Part shown: positions 1 to 9,163 of the stretch, in pieces
Numbering within the stretch: the stretch's first letter is position 1
Layout of the letters: each line of letters starts with the position of its first letter
NCBI GenBank assembly: GCA_047639555.1
Contig: JBLIOE010000008.1
Span: 1 to 64,000, forward strand
DNA from: JAJRXC01 sp047639555
GTDB lineage: Bacteria > Actinomycetota > Acidimicrobiia > Acidimicrobiales > Aldehydirespiratoraceae
Direction: 5' to 3'
DNA: 64,000 nt
Translations under genes and position numbers: made by a program
Notes under the pieces: generated by a model
The model's database searches: none
Told to the model about the DNA's origin: nothing
What the model saw: the letters and a program-made list of their open reading frames with translations, nothing else

Positions 1-983
1 CGATTCTTTCGTTTCTGGGTCAGCGGAGTGATGGTGCCCTCGATGTCGTCGAGGAACTCAGCGATGCCGAACTCATCGAGGTGGATCTCCATCTTTCCGG
101 CTTCAATCTTTGAGAGATCGAGAACGTCATTGATGAGGCCAAGCAACTGTCGGCCGGCGCCGACTATTCGGTCGAGGTCTGGCCGGTATTCGTCGTTGTC
201 GTCTTCGGTGACCTCCTCCTGCAACATTTCGCCGTAGCCGATGATTGCGTTTAGCGGCGTCCGGAGTTCGTGGCTCATATTGGCGAGGAAATCGCTCTTG
301 GCCCGGCTGGCCTCGAGTGCTGCGTCGCGCGCTTCGCCGACTTCCGTCGTGCGTTCCTCAACCTTCCGCTCGAGCGATTGTTCTGATTCTCTGAGGGCCT
401 CATTGGCGAGCTGTGTTGCATCGAGTGTGTCGCGCAGGCGCCCGTTCGACTGACGGACCGAGAGCATGCAGAGGATCGCCCCGGCCATCGCTCCGACACC
501 GGCGACGACGGCGATGACTCGCTCGGGTACTTCGTCGAAGGAGAGAATCGGGTCGAACATCGTGGCGATTGCTCCGACCACGAGGATGCCGGACGCCACG
601 ATCGTGAGCCGTAGGAGGTGAGCTGAATCGACGAACGGCAGTGCGAGCACGACGGACAAGAAACAGAAGACACACACGAGGGCCCAAATCGCGGGTGCGA
701 ATATCGCCATCGCTAGCGTCGGAATCCAGATAGCCAAGGCGAGCGAATTGATGCCCTCACGAATCTGGTTGTTCTTCGCGTACCGAACGGCGAAGCGCTG
801 GATGATGAGTACCGGCGACACGGAAATTGCCAGTACGAGTACGACCGTCGCGGGGTACGCCCAGTACATCCCGAGCAGTACCGGGATGGCGACAGGCGCC
901 GCGGGTTCGTTGTAGCCAATGATCTGACGCAGGAGGGTGGCCTCCGGTGTCATCTCCTTGCGTTCGCCTTTGCTCTTGGCCAC
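1..983 (-). CDS. Membrane sensor histidine kinase (5' part; runs off the left edge)
   Basis: The frame is open from a GTG at 983 to base 1, so the ATPase domain lies outside the window. The visible protein has about six hydrophobic segments (roughly residues 30-150), a short coiled stretch, then a HisKA dimerisation domain with the phospho-acceptor motif SHELRTPLNAIIGYGEM (His codon at 270-272). GTG 983 is preferred because a GGGGGC run precedes it. An in-frame ATG at 951-953 also exists, but there the AAGGAG abuts the start. The gene is divergent from the cyclase at 1058, and the two proteins share a similar DHp sequence, which suggests a signalling pair. The substrate and signal are unknown. 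Confidence 0.85.
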   Translation of the reverse strand, partial: MAKSKGERKEMTPEATLLRQIIGYNEPAAPVAIPVLLGMYWAYPATVVLVLAISVSPVLIIQRFAVRYAKNNQIREGINSLALAIWIPTLAMAIFAPAIWALVCVFCFLSVVLALPFVDSAHLLRLTIVASGILVVGAIATMFDPILSFDEVPERVIAVVAGVGAMAGAILCMLSVRQSNGRLRDTLDATQLANEALRESEQSLERKVEERTTEVGEARDAALEASRAKSDFLANMSHELRTPLNAIIGYGEMLQEEVTEDDNDEYRPDLDRIVGAGRQLLGLINDVLDLSKIEAGKMEIHLDEFGIAEFLDDIEGTITPLTQKRKN

Positions 984-1057
984 GCCCTGCCCCCAGTCAG
1001 TGTCAGAGCGCAGTCCTCTATATGACCCGCCCGCCGACGTCACCCTATGCTTCGCGC

Positions 1058-2758
1058 ATGGCGGAGAGCGAGAAGAACGAGAAGAACGAGAAGGCGCGGA
1101 ACGAGACTCGTACGACGCTGCGCAACCTCCAGCACGATCTCCGAACACCGATAGGCCAGATCCTGGGTTACAGCGAGATGCTGCAGGAAGAGTTGGAGGA
1201 GCGCCAACTCTTTGTCCTCACGCCCGACCTTGACCGAGTGCGCAGCGCCGCGAACACGTTGTTGACGCTCGTCGACGGCATATTCCGTCCCGAAGAGATC
1301 TCGGCCACGCCCGCGGATGCCGCGGCCATCGAACCTCTCGGGAATGCAGGACTCGTCTCGCAAGTAGCAGCCCGCGCACACTTACTACTGGTGGACGACG
1401 AACCGGCGAACCGTGACCTTTTCGGTCGGCAACTGGAACGGGCCGGATACAGAGTCACCGAAGCTGCGAGTGGTCGCGAAGCGCTGCAGCTCATCAGCGA
1501 CCATCCCTTCGATCTCGTCTTACTTGATGTCTTGATGCCCGAAATGAACGGTATGGAGACACTCGTAGCGATCCGGCGATCGAAGGCGGCCTCAGAGCTC
1601 CCGATCATCATGGCGACCGCACTCTCGGGCCCGGACGACGTCGTCGATGCTTTGGCGGCCGGAGCGAACGACTACGTCACGAAACCATTCGACATGCCGG
1701 TCGTCTCCGCCAGAATTCAGATGAGCTTGAGCCTTCGGGCGGCCACCGATGAGATCGAGCAGCTTGCGCAGCAGCTCGAGATTCGTAATGCCTTCCTCCG
1801 CCGTACCTTTGGTCGCTATCTCTCCGACGAGGTCGTCGCGAACTTGTTGGACAACGACGACGGACTCCAGATCGGGGGCGAGCGCCGCAAGGTCACCATA
1901 TTGATGGCCGACCTCCGAGGATTTACGTCCTTGACCGAGTCGATCGGCGCGGCCGAGATCGTGGCAATTCTGAACTCCTACCTGTCGATCATGGCTGACG
2001 TGATCCAGGAATATCGGGGCACTGTCGACGAATTCCTCGGCGACGCGATCCTGGCCCACTTTGGAGCGGTCACGACGGGAGAGGACGACGCTGAGCGAGC
2101 GGTAGCCTGCGCCGTCGCAATGCAACAAGCAATCAGCGAGGTCAACCGCGTCAGCGCTGAGCGTGGTCTCCCCGCCGTCGAGATGGGTATCGGTATCGCG
2201 ACCGGCAATGTCATCGTTGGAAACCTCGGCTCCGAAACTCGATCGAAGCACACCGCCATCGGAAGCGCCGTGAATCTCGCGGCCAGAATCGAAGGACAAA
2301 CCCTGGGTGGTGAGGTTCTGATCTCGGAGGCCACCTTCGAGGAAGTACGCGATCTGGTCGAGGTCGACGCGGTGCGCGAGGTGTGGCCGAAGGGGTTCGA
2401 CTCCTTGCAGACGATCCACCGAGTGGTACGGATCGACGGGGACCACAATCTTTCGGTGCCGGTCGCGGCCGCGGGATTCATCGATCTCACGGAGCCGATC
2501 GGCGTCTCGTTCTCGGTGCTCGAGGGCAAGGAGATCAACCCGACCGTTCACTTCGGCGAAATCATCTCGCTGTCGTCAACCGGCGCCCGCATTGCGACCA
2601 CGACTGCTCTGGCGCCACTCACCGAGTTGCGGGTGGCGCCGTCGGCTGATGCCAGCGACGCTTCCTATGCCAAGGTCGTCGATGTGGACGTCGACGCCGC
2701 GACCGCCACGATGCGGTTCACCATGAAATCCCCAGTCTTGAACCTGCCGCCGAGCTAG
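1058..2758 (+). CDS. DHp-like + receiver + class III nucleotide cyclase + PilZ-like signalling protein
   Basis: With ATG 1058 the protein is about 566 aa. Order: a charged N-terminus; a DHp-like helix pair with QHDLRTPIGQILGYSEM (His26) but no ATPase domain; a receiver domain (about 108-222) with acidic pocket DDE, phospho-Asp157 in LLDVLMP and Lys209 in TKPF; a helical linker; and a class III cyclase domain (about 275-450) with metal Asp285 and Asp329. At the base-specifying position usually held by Lys in adenylyl cyclases there is Glu325 (VDEFLGD). The C-terminal 80 residues look PilZ-like (SLSSTGARI) but lack an RxxxR motif. ATG 1022 and GTG 947 are alternative starts; 947 would overlap the divergent kinase. 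Which nucleotide is made is not established. Confidence 0.88.
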   Translation: MAESEKNEKNEKARNETRTTLRNLQHDLRTPIGQILGYSEMLQEELEERQLFVLTPDLDRVRSAANTLLTLVDGIFRPEEISATPADAAAIEPLGNAGLVSQVAARAHLLLVDDEPANRDLFGRQLERAGYRVTEAASGREALQLISDHPFDLVLLDVLMPEMNGMETLVAIRRSKAASELPIIMATALSGPDDVVDALAAGANDYVTKPFDMPVVSARIQMSLSLRAATDEIEQLAQQLEIRNAFLRRTFGRYLSDEVVANLLDNDDGLQIGGERRKVTILMADLRGFTSLTESIGAAEIVAILNSYLSIMADVIQEYRGTVDEFLGDAILAHFGAVTTGEDDAERAVACAVAMQQAISEVNRVSAERGLPAVEMGIGIATGNVIVGNLGSETRSKHTAIGSAVNLAARIEGQTLGGEVLISEATFEEVRDLVEVDAVREVWPKGFDSLQTIHRVVRIDGDHNLSVPVAAAGFIDLTEPIGVSFSVLEGKEINPTVHFGEIISLSSTGARIATTTALAPLTELRVAPSADASDASYAKVVDVDVDAATATMRFTMKSPVLNLPPS

Positions 2759-4068
2759 GCGTTCTTGGGGAGTTCGTTGAACGGGGTGGTCTTGAAGTCG
2801 CCGGGCTCCTTCGGGAGACCGAGGACTCGTTCGCCGATGATGTTCTTCTGGATCTGGTCGGTGCCGCCATAGATCGGCGGGGCTTGGGCGTAGAGCGCAC
2901 CGCCGGTGATGAACCGAAGCATCGGGTTGCCGGTGGCTTCGTCGAGAGCGTCAGCATCTTCGGCTGAGTAGCCGTGGAGCGTGCCGGCCGGACCGAGGAG
3001 CTGTAGGCCGAGGTCGCGGTTGAGGCGAACGAGGTCGCTCATCGCGAGTTTCGAGATGTTGCCCATGCCCGGGATGTCTTTGCCTGAGAGCTTGGCGGCC
3101 TTGACTCGGTCGGTGTTCATCTGGCCAAGGCGGGTCATGATGTGGAGACGAACGAGGTCCTGACGGATGATTGGATCGGTGTTCTTTCCGAGCGACCTGG
3201 CGAGGTCTTCCATCATCGAGGAACCGGCGCGCTGACGAGGACCTTGACCGGTGGTCTTGGCCTTCGCAGGGTCGGGGGCCCAATCGCCGGCTCGTTTGCC
3301 GAGCATGTCGCCAATGGTGCCGGGGGTGAGGCCGGAGCCGCCGGAACCGCCGCCCGCTCCGAGTCCGGCCCGTTCGTTGGCGAGGGTGGTGTTGGTGGCG
3401 GCCCATCCGTTGTTCACGCCACCGATAACGGCGCTATCGGGGACACGAGCGTCAGTAAGGAAGACCTCGTTGAACATGGCGTGGCCGGTCATCTCGACGA
3501 GCGGACGAAGCTCCACACCGTCTTGATGCATATCGCACGCCATCCAGGTGATGCCCTGATGCTTGGGTGCGTCGGGATTGCTGCGAGCAATCAGCATGCC
3601 CATGTCGGCGGTCTGGCCGAGGGAGGTCCACACCTTCTGGCCGTTGACGATCCATTCTTCACCGTCGAGTTCGGCCTTGGTGGAAAGACCGGCGAGGTCG
3701 GAGCCGGCGCCCGGTTCGGAGAACAGCTGACACCAGGCCTGCTGGCCGGTGACAATGTCTTTCACATAGAGATCGATCTGCTCTTGTGTGCCGTGGGTCG
3801 CAATCGTGGGAGCGGCGAGCAGGAGACCAAGTCCGCCGGGGGCACCAACGGCACCAAATTCGGCGATGGCCTTGCCGACGCGATTGGAGTCGCTTCGGGA
3901 GAGGCCCTTGCCGTAGGCGTTGGTCGGCAGCGTCGGAGCACACCAACCCGAGCGGCCGAGGAGGTCCCACCATTCCGCAAGCGTGAGGTCGGGGTTCCAG
4001 TTCTCCTCGAGCCAGGCGTTGAGCTCGTCGAGGAGGGCATCAGTAGCGGTCTGTTCGGTCACGGCCAT
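2755..4068 (-). CDS. Acyl-CoA dehydrogenase family protein
   Basis: A 437-aa FAD-dependent acyl-CoA dehydrogenase. The FAD/substrate signature is FSEPGAGSDLAGL followed by NGQKVWTSLGQ, and the C-terminal helix motif is YGGTDQIQKNIIGERVLGLP. A Gly/Pro-rich insertion follows the middle beta domain (around residues 245-290), as in the large actinobacterial FadE subgroup. The start is placed at ATG 4068; codons upstream of it do not look coding. It lies 11 nt after the M28-like gene in the same direction and is probably the last gene of the operon beginning at 6504. Its stop overlaps the cyclase stop tail to tail. The acyl substrate cannot be predicted. Confidence 0.9.
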   Translation of the reverse strand: MAVTEQTATDALLDELNAWLEENWNPDLTLAEWWDLLGRSGWCAPTLPTNAYGKGLSRSDSNRVGKAIAEFGAVGAPGGLGLLLAAPTIATHGTQEQIDLYVKDIVTGQQAWCQLFSEPGAGSDLAGLSTKAELDGEEWIVNGQKVWTSLGQTADMGMLIARSNPDAPKHQGITWMACDMHQDGVELRPLVEMTGHAMFNEVFLTDARVPDSAVIGGVNNGWAATNTTLANERAGLGAGGGSGGSGLTPGTIGDMLGKRAGDWAPDPAKAKTTGQGPRQRAGSSMMEDLARSLGKNTDPIIRQDLVRLHIMTRLGQMNTDRVKAAKLSGKDIPGMGNISKLAMSDLVRLNRDLGLQLLGPAGTLHGYSAEDADALDEATGNPMLRFITGGALYAQAPPIYGGTDQIQKNIIGERVLGLPKEPGDFKTTPFNELPKNA

Positions 4069-4079
4069 AGTCAGGAAGG

Positions 4080-5035
4080 CTAGCGAGAGATGAGGGCTTC
4101 GGCCGCTTCGAGATACGCGTCGGCCACCGCCTGTGTGCGTTCGAGAGTGCACGACACGGAGGGCAGGTCACTCGGCGAATGGAACCAGGGGTTCTGGCCA
4201 AGCAGCGAGAGCATCTGGGGCGCATCGAGCCAGTCGGCCGCTTCGCCGAACCACTGCGAACGGTCTCGTCCCGGTGTGTGAAGTCCGTGTTCGACGCGCT
4301 GAAACGCCGCGCCGATGGCATCGATCTTCTCGGCCGGGGCAATTGTGCGGGCGGGCATCAGCGAATGGTCGGGCGCAGTGCGGGTGTCGTCGGCGGCCCA
4401 GTCGCAACCCACGTTGGCGCCGACGTGGAGAAGCGTGTGGACCCGGTCGACGTATTGCTCGTGAAGCGCAGCTGCGCCAAACGCCCCGAGCCCATGGCCC
4501 ATCGCCCCGAGGAACAGGACCGGGCCGGCCTCCGCGAGGCGCTCCACGATGTCAAGAGCGACCGCGATTCCCGTGCCGCGTTCGCCAACGCGCCACCCAG
4601 CTCGGCAGCGACCTGCAGAACATGGACGCCCGACCCCAAGGCGGTGCCGCGATTAGAAACGGCGAGGAGACCGGTGAGATGACGCGTGGCCGCGACGACC
4701 AGGCCGCCCGGCTCTACGTCGGTGTCGAGGGCGCCGCTCACTCCCATCGGTCCTGTGCCCAGGGGAGCAAAGGCTGGCCCGGTGGCCGGCGTCGAGGTGC
4801 TGGCCTGGCCGGTCGCTTCGTAGAACAACGGAAGCGACTCGACTTCGTCGCCATCGATCGCGACGGACCAATCGGCGACATAACGATCGAATTCGACCGG
4901 CTCGAGCCTCACGCGGCCGCCGCGTTCACGGAGATGCGTGGCCAGCCAGCCGGCTGTCGCCGCCTGTGTTCTGGTGCCGCTTCGGTGAATTCCGAGCGCG
5001 GCGTATTCCTCTACGAGCGAGAACAGCGCTGTCAC
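4080..5035 (-). pseudogene. M28-peptidase-like protein interrupted by a single-base frameshift
   Basis: Two frames join into one protein of about 318 aa. The 5' part starts at GTG 5035, overlaps the preceding stop by four bases (GTGA), and runs to about 4590 (ending HVLQVAAELGGALAN). The 3' part continues in another frame (ERGTGIAVALDIVERL, then FLGAMGHGLGAFGAAALHE) to the stop at 4080. The span is 956 nt, one base short of a multiple of three, so one deleted base near 4575-4600 explains the break. The fold resembles M28/PA-domain aminopeptidases, but the usual zinc-binding Asp and Glu-Glu motifs are not obvious. A genuine mutation and a sequencing error cannot be told apart here. Confidence 0.6.
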
Positions 5036-6504
5036 AAGATGAGCGTGGAGCCGTCGGCCCAGAAGGCGTGGGTTCCGGAAGAGATTCGCTCGGGAAGTGA
5101 AATTGTGGCGATCGGACCGTCGCTCGGGGCGGCGGCGTCGAGCACGAGACATTGCGACCGGTCGTTCACGAGATCGATTGTGAAGGTGATGAGGTAGCCA
5201 TCGTCTTCCGCCGTGGCTCCGGGGCGAGGCGCCATCACGGTCTCGCTGGCGTAGACACCCTTCGGAAGTCGGAGCGTCTCCATCGACCCGGTGGTCACGT
5301 CGTGTTTCACGATGCCTTCGAAGCCGAACCAGCCTTCGGCGGGAAGCGCGTCGTAGCTGTACCGATACGGCCGGCCGGCGTAGTGGCCGTTGATCATCGC
5401 GAACTCGAGAATCTGGTCGCTGAGCGGGCCTTCGGTCGTGGCCCCGGTCTTCAGATTGAACCGCCACCGATACGGGATCGACTTCATCGCGTGGAGGTCG
5501 AGGAAGCGGTACACATTCTCTTCGAACGTCGCTTCCGGTCGAGGCTTCGGTGAAGGGTTCTGCTGAAAGAAGCCATCGAGGATGATCTCGTCGCCTTCTT
5601 CGTAGGCATTGATCCAATGGAGGACAAACGTGGGCTTGGCCTCGAACCAGCGAACTTGATCGCTGCGGCCACCGCGGGGAATCACGCCGAATCGAGTCGG
5701 GAGGTCGGGGTGGAAACGCGGCGCGTACGAGCCGGCCGCCATGGCTTCGGTATCCCAGAACATCGGGCAGTCGTTCACGATTGCGTAATTCTCGGTGAAC
5801 GCCATGTCGTGGGGGAGCCGTGACCCGGGAAGCTCGACGTCGATGTAGTTGGTGAGCTCACCGGCGGCGCTGACTTCGCCGTAGTGCATAAACGGATGCT
5901 CGGTCCCATAGTTGAAGAAGAGCATTTCGCCAGTGTTCTCATCGATCTTCGGATGAGCGGACACGCCGTGGGGCGGGAAGGCGCCATTCCAGGTGGCTTT
6001 GCCAAGTGGCGCCAGAGTGCGGGGATCGAGCCGGTAGAGGTCGCCGCACATGTAGAAGCTCGCCAGTGCTTCACCCCGGTGCACGACAACGTCGGTGCTC
6101 CCGGCGTCCTTCATCTGTGGCCGGGCGCCGATCGTGTGATCGGCTTTGGCCGAGGCGGGAAGTTCGGCGACGCCGGCCCACAAGGATTCGCCGGCTTCGA
6201 GCTCTTGCACCAAACCGTCGGTCCGCACGAATCGGTTGGCGTAGCGGGCCTCACCGTCTTCGAACGAGATCGAGTGGATCATGCCATCGCCATCGAACGG
6301 GTGGTAGCGCTCGATTGGCGGATGCAACGGGTTCTCGGTGTTGCGGAGGTAGACGCCGTTGAGATCGTCGGGGATCTGACCTTCTACATCGAGGTCCCAC
6401 GCGTCGTATTCGGTGTGTTGTGGCCGCCACGCTCCGCTGCGGTACGGGTGCGAATCGTCGGCTGGAAGGGTGTGGGGGAGTGCGTCGTGAATCTGAATCT
6501 GCAT
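5032..6504 (-). CDS. Carotenoid oxygenase (RPE65/CCD/lignostilbene dioxygenase family)
   Basis: 490 aa, the usual length of a seven-bladed propeller Fe(II) dioxygenase that cleaves a double bond in carotenoids, apocarotenoids or stilbenes. Four probable iron-ligand histidines are visible in order: H184 (SAHPKID), H232 (LPHDMAF), H296 (VLHWINAYEEGDE) and H479 (GTHAFW). The N-terminus has the family motif GVYLRNTENP. It is the first gene of a minus-strand run with the M28-like and acyl-CoA dehydrogenase genes, and is divergent from the cyclopropane synthase gene 41 bp away. The substrate is unknown; no carotenoid biosynthesis gene lies nearby. Confidence 0.92.
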   Translation of the reverse strand: MQIQIHDALPHTLPADDSHPYRSGAWRPQHTEYDAWDLDVEGQIPDDLNGVYLRNTENPLHPPIERYHPFDGDGMIHSISFEDGEARYANRFVRTDGLVQELEAGESLWAGVAELPASAKADHTIGARPQMKDAGSTDVVVHRGEALASFYMCGDLYRLDPRTLAPLGKATWNGAFPPHGVSAHPKIDENTGEMLFFNYGTEHPFMHYGEVSAAGELTNYIDVELPGSRLPHDMAFTENYAIVNDCPMFWDTEAMAAGSYAPRFHPDLPTRFGVIPRGGRSDQVRWFEAKPTFVLHWINAYEEGDEIILDGFFQQNPSPKPRPEATFEENVYRFLDLHAMKSIPYRWRFNLKTGATTEGPLSDQILEFAMINGHYAGRPYRYSYDALPAEGWFGFEGIVKHDVTTGSMETLRLPKGVYASETVMAPRPGATAEDDGYLITFTIDLVNDRSQCLVLDAAAPSDGPIATISLPERISSGTHAFWADGSTLIL

Positions 6505-6545
6505 AGCGATTACGCAGCATTACATGAACGGCGGACCCGAAACAC

Positions 6546-7697
6546 GTGCACGATCTCGCTGATAGTGCGAGACTTTTGGCAATGGGAGACGTTCCGGAGA
6601 TCGGGCGTCAGATTCTTGACGTCGCGGGGATCACCTTGGGGGGTGATGGCCCGCTCGATATCACTATCCACGACGATCGGTTCTGGGACCGCGTCCTCAG
6701 TGATCGTGAGCTCGGTCTGGGTGAGAGCTATCAGGACGGCTGGTGGGACGCGAACCAGCTTGATGAGTTTCTCACGGCGCTCCAAGTTTCCGACATTCGT
6801 GCGCTCGTCAAACCCAACCTGGCGCTCGCGAGTCGAGCGCTGACGGCCCGACTTCACAATCGGCAAACCCGTTCACTCGCAAAGCGCAATGCCGAGTCGC
6901 ACTACAACATCGGCAACGACCTCTACGAGCGCATGCTCGACAAGCGAATGATCTATACCTGCGGCTACTGGTCGGAGGCCAACGATCTCGATTCGGCGCA
7001 GGAGGCGAAGCTCGACCTCGTCTGCCAGAAGCTCGACCTCGAACGAGGTATGCGGCTGCTCGACATCGGTTGCGGCTGGGGCGGCTTCGCCCAGTTCGCG
7101 GCAGAGCGATACGACGTCCACGTCACCGGCATCACGCCTGCGGCGGCGCAGGTAGCTGTGGCCCGCGAGCGCACGGCGTCGCTCCCGGTGCGAATCGAAC
7201 AGCTCGACTATCGAGAGATCGATGGTTCGTTCGACCGCATCACATCGATCGGGATGATGGAACATGTCGGCCCCAAGAACTTGCCGACGTTCTTTGATAC
7301 CTGTCGGGAGTTGCTCGAGCCCGACGGGTTGATGCTGCACCACACGATCGGCTCGAATGATTGGCTTACGGTCGGTGACCCATGGTTTGACCGGCACATC
7401 TTCCCGGGCGGCGTGTTGCCGTCTCTCGGCCAGATCAGTCGTGCGGCCGAAGAGCACTGGTCAATCGAGGACGTGCACAACTTCGGGCCCGATTACGACC
7501 GCACTCTGATGGCCTGGCACGACAACATCTCCGCGAGGTGGGACGAGATCGCGGACTACGACGAACGCTTCCGGCGAACCTGGGACTACTACTTGCTTGG
7601 GTCCGCCGCCGGTTTCCGGTCGCGTTCCGTGCAGCTCTTTCAAATTGTCTTCAGCCAGTCACGCCAGCAACGACCGGCCTATCGGTCGCCGCGCTAA
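6546..7697 (+). CDS. cfa: Cyclopropane-fatty-acyl-phospholipid synthase family methyltransferase
   Basis: 383 aa if GTG 6546 is used; ATG 6582 (MGDVPEIGRQ) is an alternative. It transfers a methylene group from S-adenosylmethionine to a double bond in membrane phospholipid acyl chains. Visible motifs are the N-terminal lipid-binding region with LGLGESYQDGWWD, SHYNIGNDLYERML, YTCGYW, the SAM motif LLDIGCGWGGFAQFA (about residues 170-184), SIGMMEHVGPKN, and the C-terminal RRTWDYYLLGSAAGFRSR. All family landmarks are present and the length is normal. It is monocistronic as far as visible. Confidence 0.93.
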   Translation: MHDLADSARLLAMGDVPEIGRQILDVAGITLGGDGPLDITIHDDRFWDRVLSDRELGLGESYQDGWWDANQLDEFLTALQVSDIRALVKPNLALASRALTARLHNRQTRSLAKRNAESHYNIGNDLYERMLDKRMIYTCGYWSEANDLDSAQEAKLDLVCQKLDLERGMRLLDIGCGWGGFAQFAAERYDVHVTGITPAAAQVAVARERTASLPVRIEQLDYREIDGSFDRITSIGMMEHVGPKNLPTFFDTCRELLEPDGLMLHHTIGSNDWLTVGDPWFDRHIFPGGVLPSLGQISRAAEEHWSIEDVHNFGPDYDRTLMAWHDNISARWDEIADYDERFRRTWDYYLLGSAAGFRSRSVQLFQIVFSQSRQQRPAYRSPR

Positions 7698-7776
7698 TCG
7701 TTTTTTCCATAGCGGCCGGACGAATCGCCGTGGCCCGCCGCAGGGCCCCTTCACCGACGAACCCGAAAACGACGAA

Positions 7777-7820
7777 ATCCGCCCCCGCCCGCCGCCCAAA
7801 GGCAGCGAACTGAGGCGGAT
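7777..7820. terminator. Possible stem-loop between cfa and aceA
   Basis: AATCCGCC at 7777-7784 can pair with GGCGGATT at 7813-7820 across a 28-nt loop, 11 nt beyond the aceA stop. There is no U tract. It is a weak candidate for a shared terminator of the two convergent genes. Confidence 0.25.
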
Positions 7821-7831
7821 TCGCGACGGGT

Positions 7832-9121
7832 TTAGTGGAACTGCTCTTCTTCGGTGCTGCCGGCGAGGGCGAGCGTGGAGGAAGTGCCGCCGGAGATGAC
7901 GGTGGCGATGTCGTCGAAGTAGCCGGCGCCGACCTCACGCTGGTGCTTCGTGGCGGTGTAGCCGTCGGCTTCCATGCCGAATTCGCGCTCCTGGAGCTCG
8001 ACGTAGGCGGTCATGTCGTTGGCGGTGTAGCCACGAGCCAGATCGAACGCCGAAGCGTTCAGCGCGTGCCAACCCGCGAGGGTGATGAACTGGAATGCGT
8101 AACCCATCGCACCGAGTTCACGCTGGAACTTGGCGATGTCGGCGTCGTCCAAGTGCGCCTTCCAGTTGAAGGAAGGTGAGCAGTTGTAGGACAACATCTG
8201 GTCCGGGAACTCGGCCTTGACGGCTTCGGCGAACTCGCGAGCTTGGCCGAGATCCGGCGTGCCGGTCTCGCACCAGATGAGGTCGGCATACGGGGCGTAG
8301 GCCAGCGCACGTTTGATCGGCGTCTTTAGTCCGGGCTCGGTGTAGTAAAAGCCTTCGGCCGAACGCTCGCCGGTGAGGAACTCCTGGTCGCGCTCGTCCA
8401 CATCGGTGGTGATCAGGTTCGCGGCGAGGGCGTCGGTGCGAGCCAGAACGATGGTGGGGGTGCCAGCGACGTCAGCCGCGAGGCGAGCCGCGTTCAGCGT
8501 GGCGACGTGCTGCTGGGTCGGGATGAGGACCTTGCCGCCCATGTGACCGCACTTCTTGGCGGAGCTGAGCTGGTCTTCCCAGTGAACGCCAGCGGCGCCC
8601 GCTTCGATCATGGCCTTCATGAGCTCGTAAGCGTTGAGGGGGCCACCAAAGCCGGCCTCAGCGTCGGCAACGATCGGCAGCATGTAGTCGACTGACGGCG
8701 AACCGCTGGTCTCGGCCCACTCGATCTGGTCCGCACGACGCAGCGCGTTGTTGATGCGGCTCACGACCGACGGCACGGAGTTGGCCGGATAGAGCGACTG
8801 GTCCGGGTACACCTGGCCGGCGAGGTTGGCGTCGCCTGCGACCTGCCAACCGGACAGGTAGATGGCGGGGAGGCCGCCCTTGGCGTACTGGATGGCCTGG
8901 CCACCGGTCATGGCCCCCAACGCGTGGACGTAATCCATGCTGTTGATCTGGTCCCACAACTTCTCGGCACCCTGTCGAGCCATCGTGGCCTCGGGGGTAA
9001 CGGAGCCGCGGAGACGGACAACGTCTTCTGCGGTGTAATCGCGCTGAACGCCCTTCCAACGGGGGTTCTCGTCCCAGTCCTTCTGAAGGGCAGTCACCTG
9101 TTCGGCGAAGCTCGGGTTCAT
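7832..9121 (-). CDS. aceA: Isocitrate lyase
   Basis: 429 aa. It cleaves isocitrate to glyoxylate and succinate, the first step of the glyoxylate shunt, needed for growth on acetate or fatty acids. The catalytic signature KKCGHM is present with Cys191; VADAEAGFGG and VHWEDQ upstream are also typical. ATG 9121 is chosen because AGGAG lies six bases upstream. It follows aceB by 42 nt on the same strand, so the two probably share the promoter between aceB and the RamB-like regulator. It matches the short (about 430 aa) bacterial form. Confidence 0.97.
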   Translation of the reverse strand: MNPSFAEQVTALQKDWDENPRWKGVQRDYTAEDVVRLRGSVTPEATMARQGAEKLWDQINSMDYVHALGAMTGGQAIQYAKGGLPAIYLSGWQVAGDANLAGQVYPDQSLYPANSVPSVVSRINNALRRADQIEWAETSGSPSVDYMLPIVADAEAGFGGPLNAYELMKAMIEAGAAGVHWEDQLSSAKKCGHMGGKVLIPTQQHVATLNAARLAADVAGTPTIVLARTDALAANLITTDVDERDQEFLTGERSAEGFYYTEPGLKTPIKRALAYAPYADLIWCETGTPDLGQAREFAEAVKAEFPDQMLSYNCSPSFNWKAHLDDADIAKFQRELGAMGYAFQFITLAGWHALNASAFDLARGYTANDMTAYVELQEREFGMEADGYTATKHQREVGAGYFDDIATVISGGTSSTLALAGSTEEEQFH

Positions 9122-9163
9122 TACATTCTCCTGATTATTGGTAGGTCCTGGCCGCAAGTGCTC

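Noticed and set aside
947..1057. Extension of the cyclase to GTG 947, which has AGGAGGG upstream
   Set aside because: It would overlap the divergent kinase start, and the extra residues (Cys/Pro/Ser-rich) do not look like protein.
1592..2551. 319-aa open frame on the minus strand
   Set aside because: Lies entirely opposite the cyclase domain; composition is that of an antisense shadow and has no family features.
3142..4083. 313-aa open frame on the plus strand
   Set aside because: Antisense to the acyl-CoA dehydrogenase; Gly-rich with no motif.
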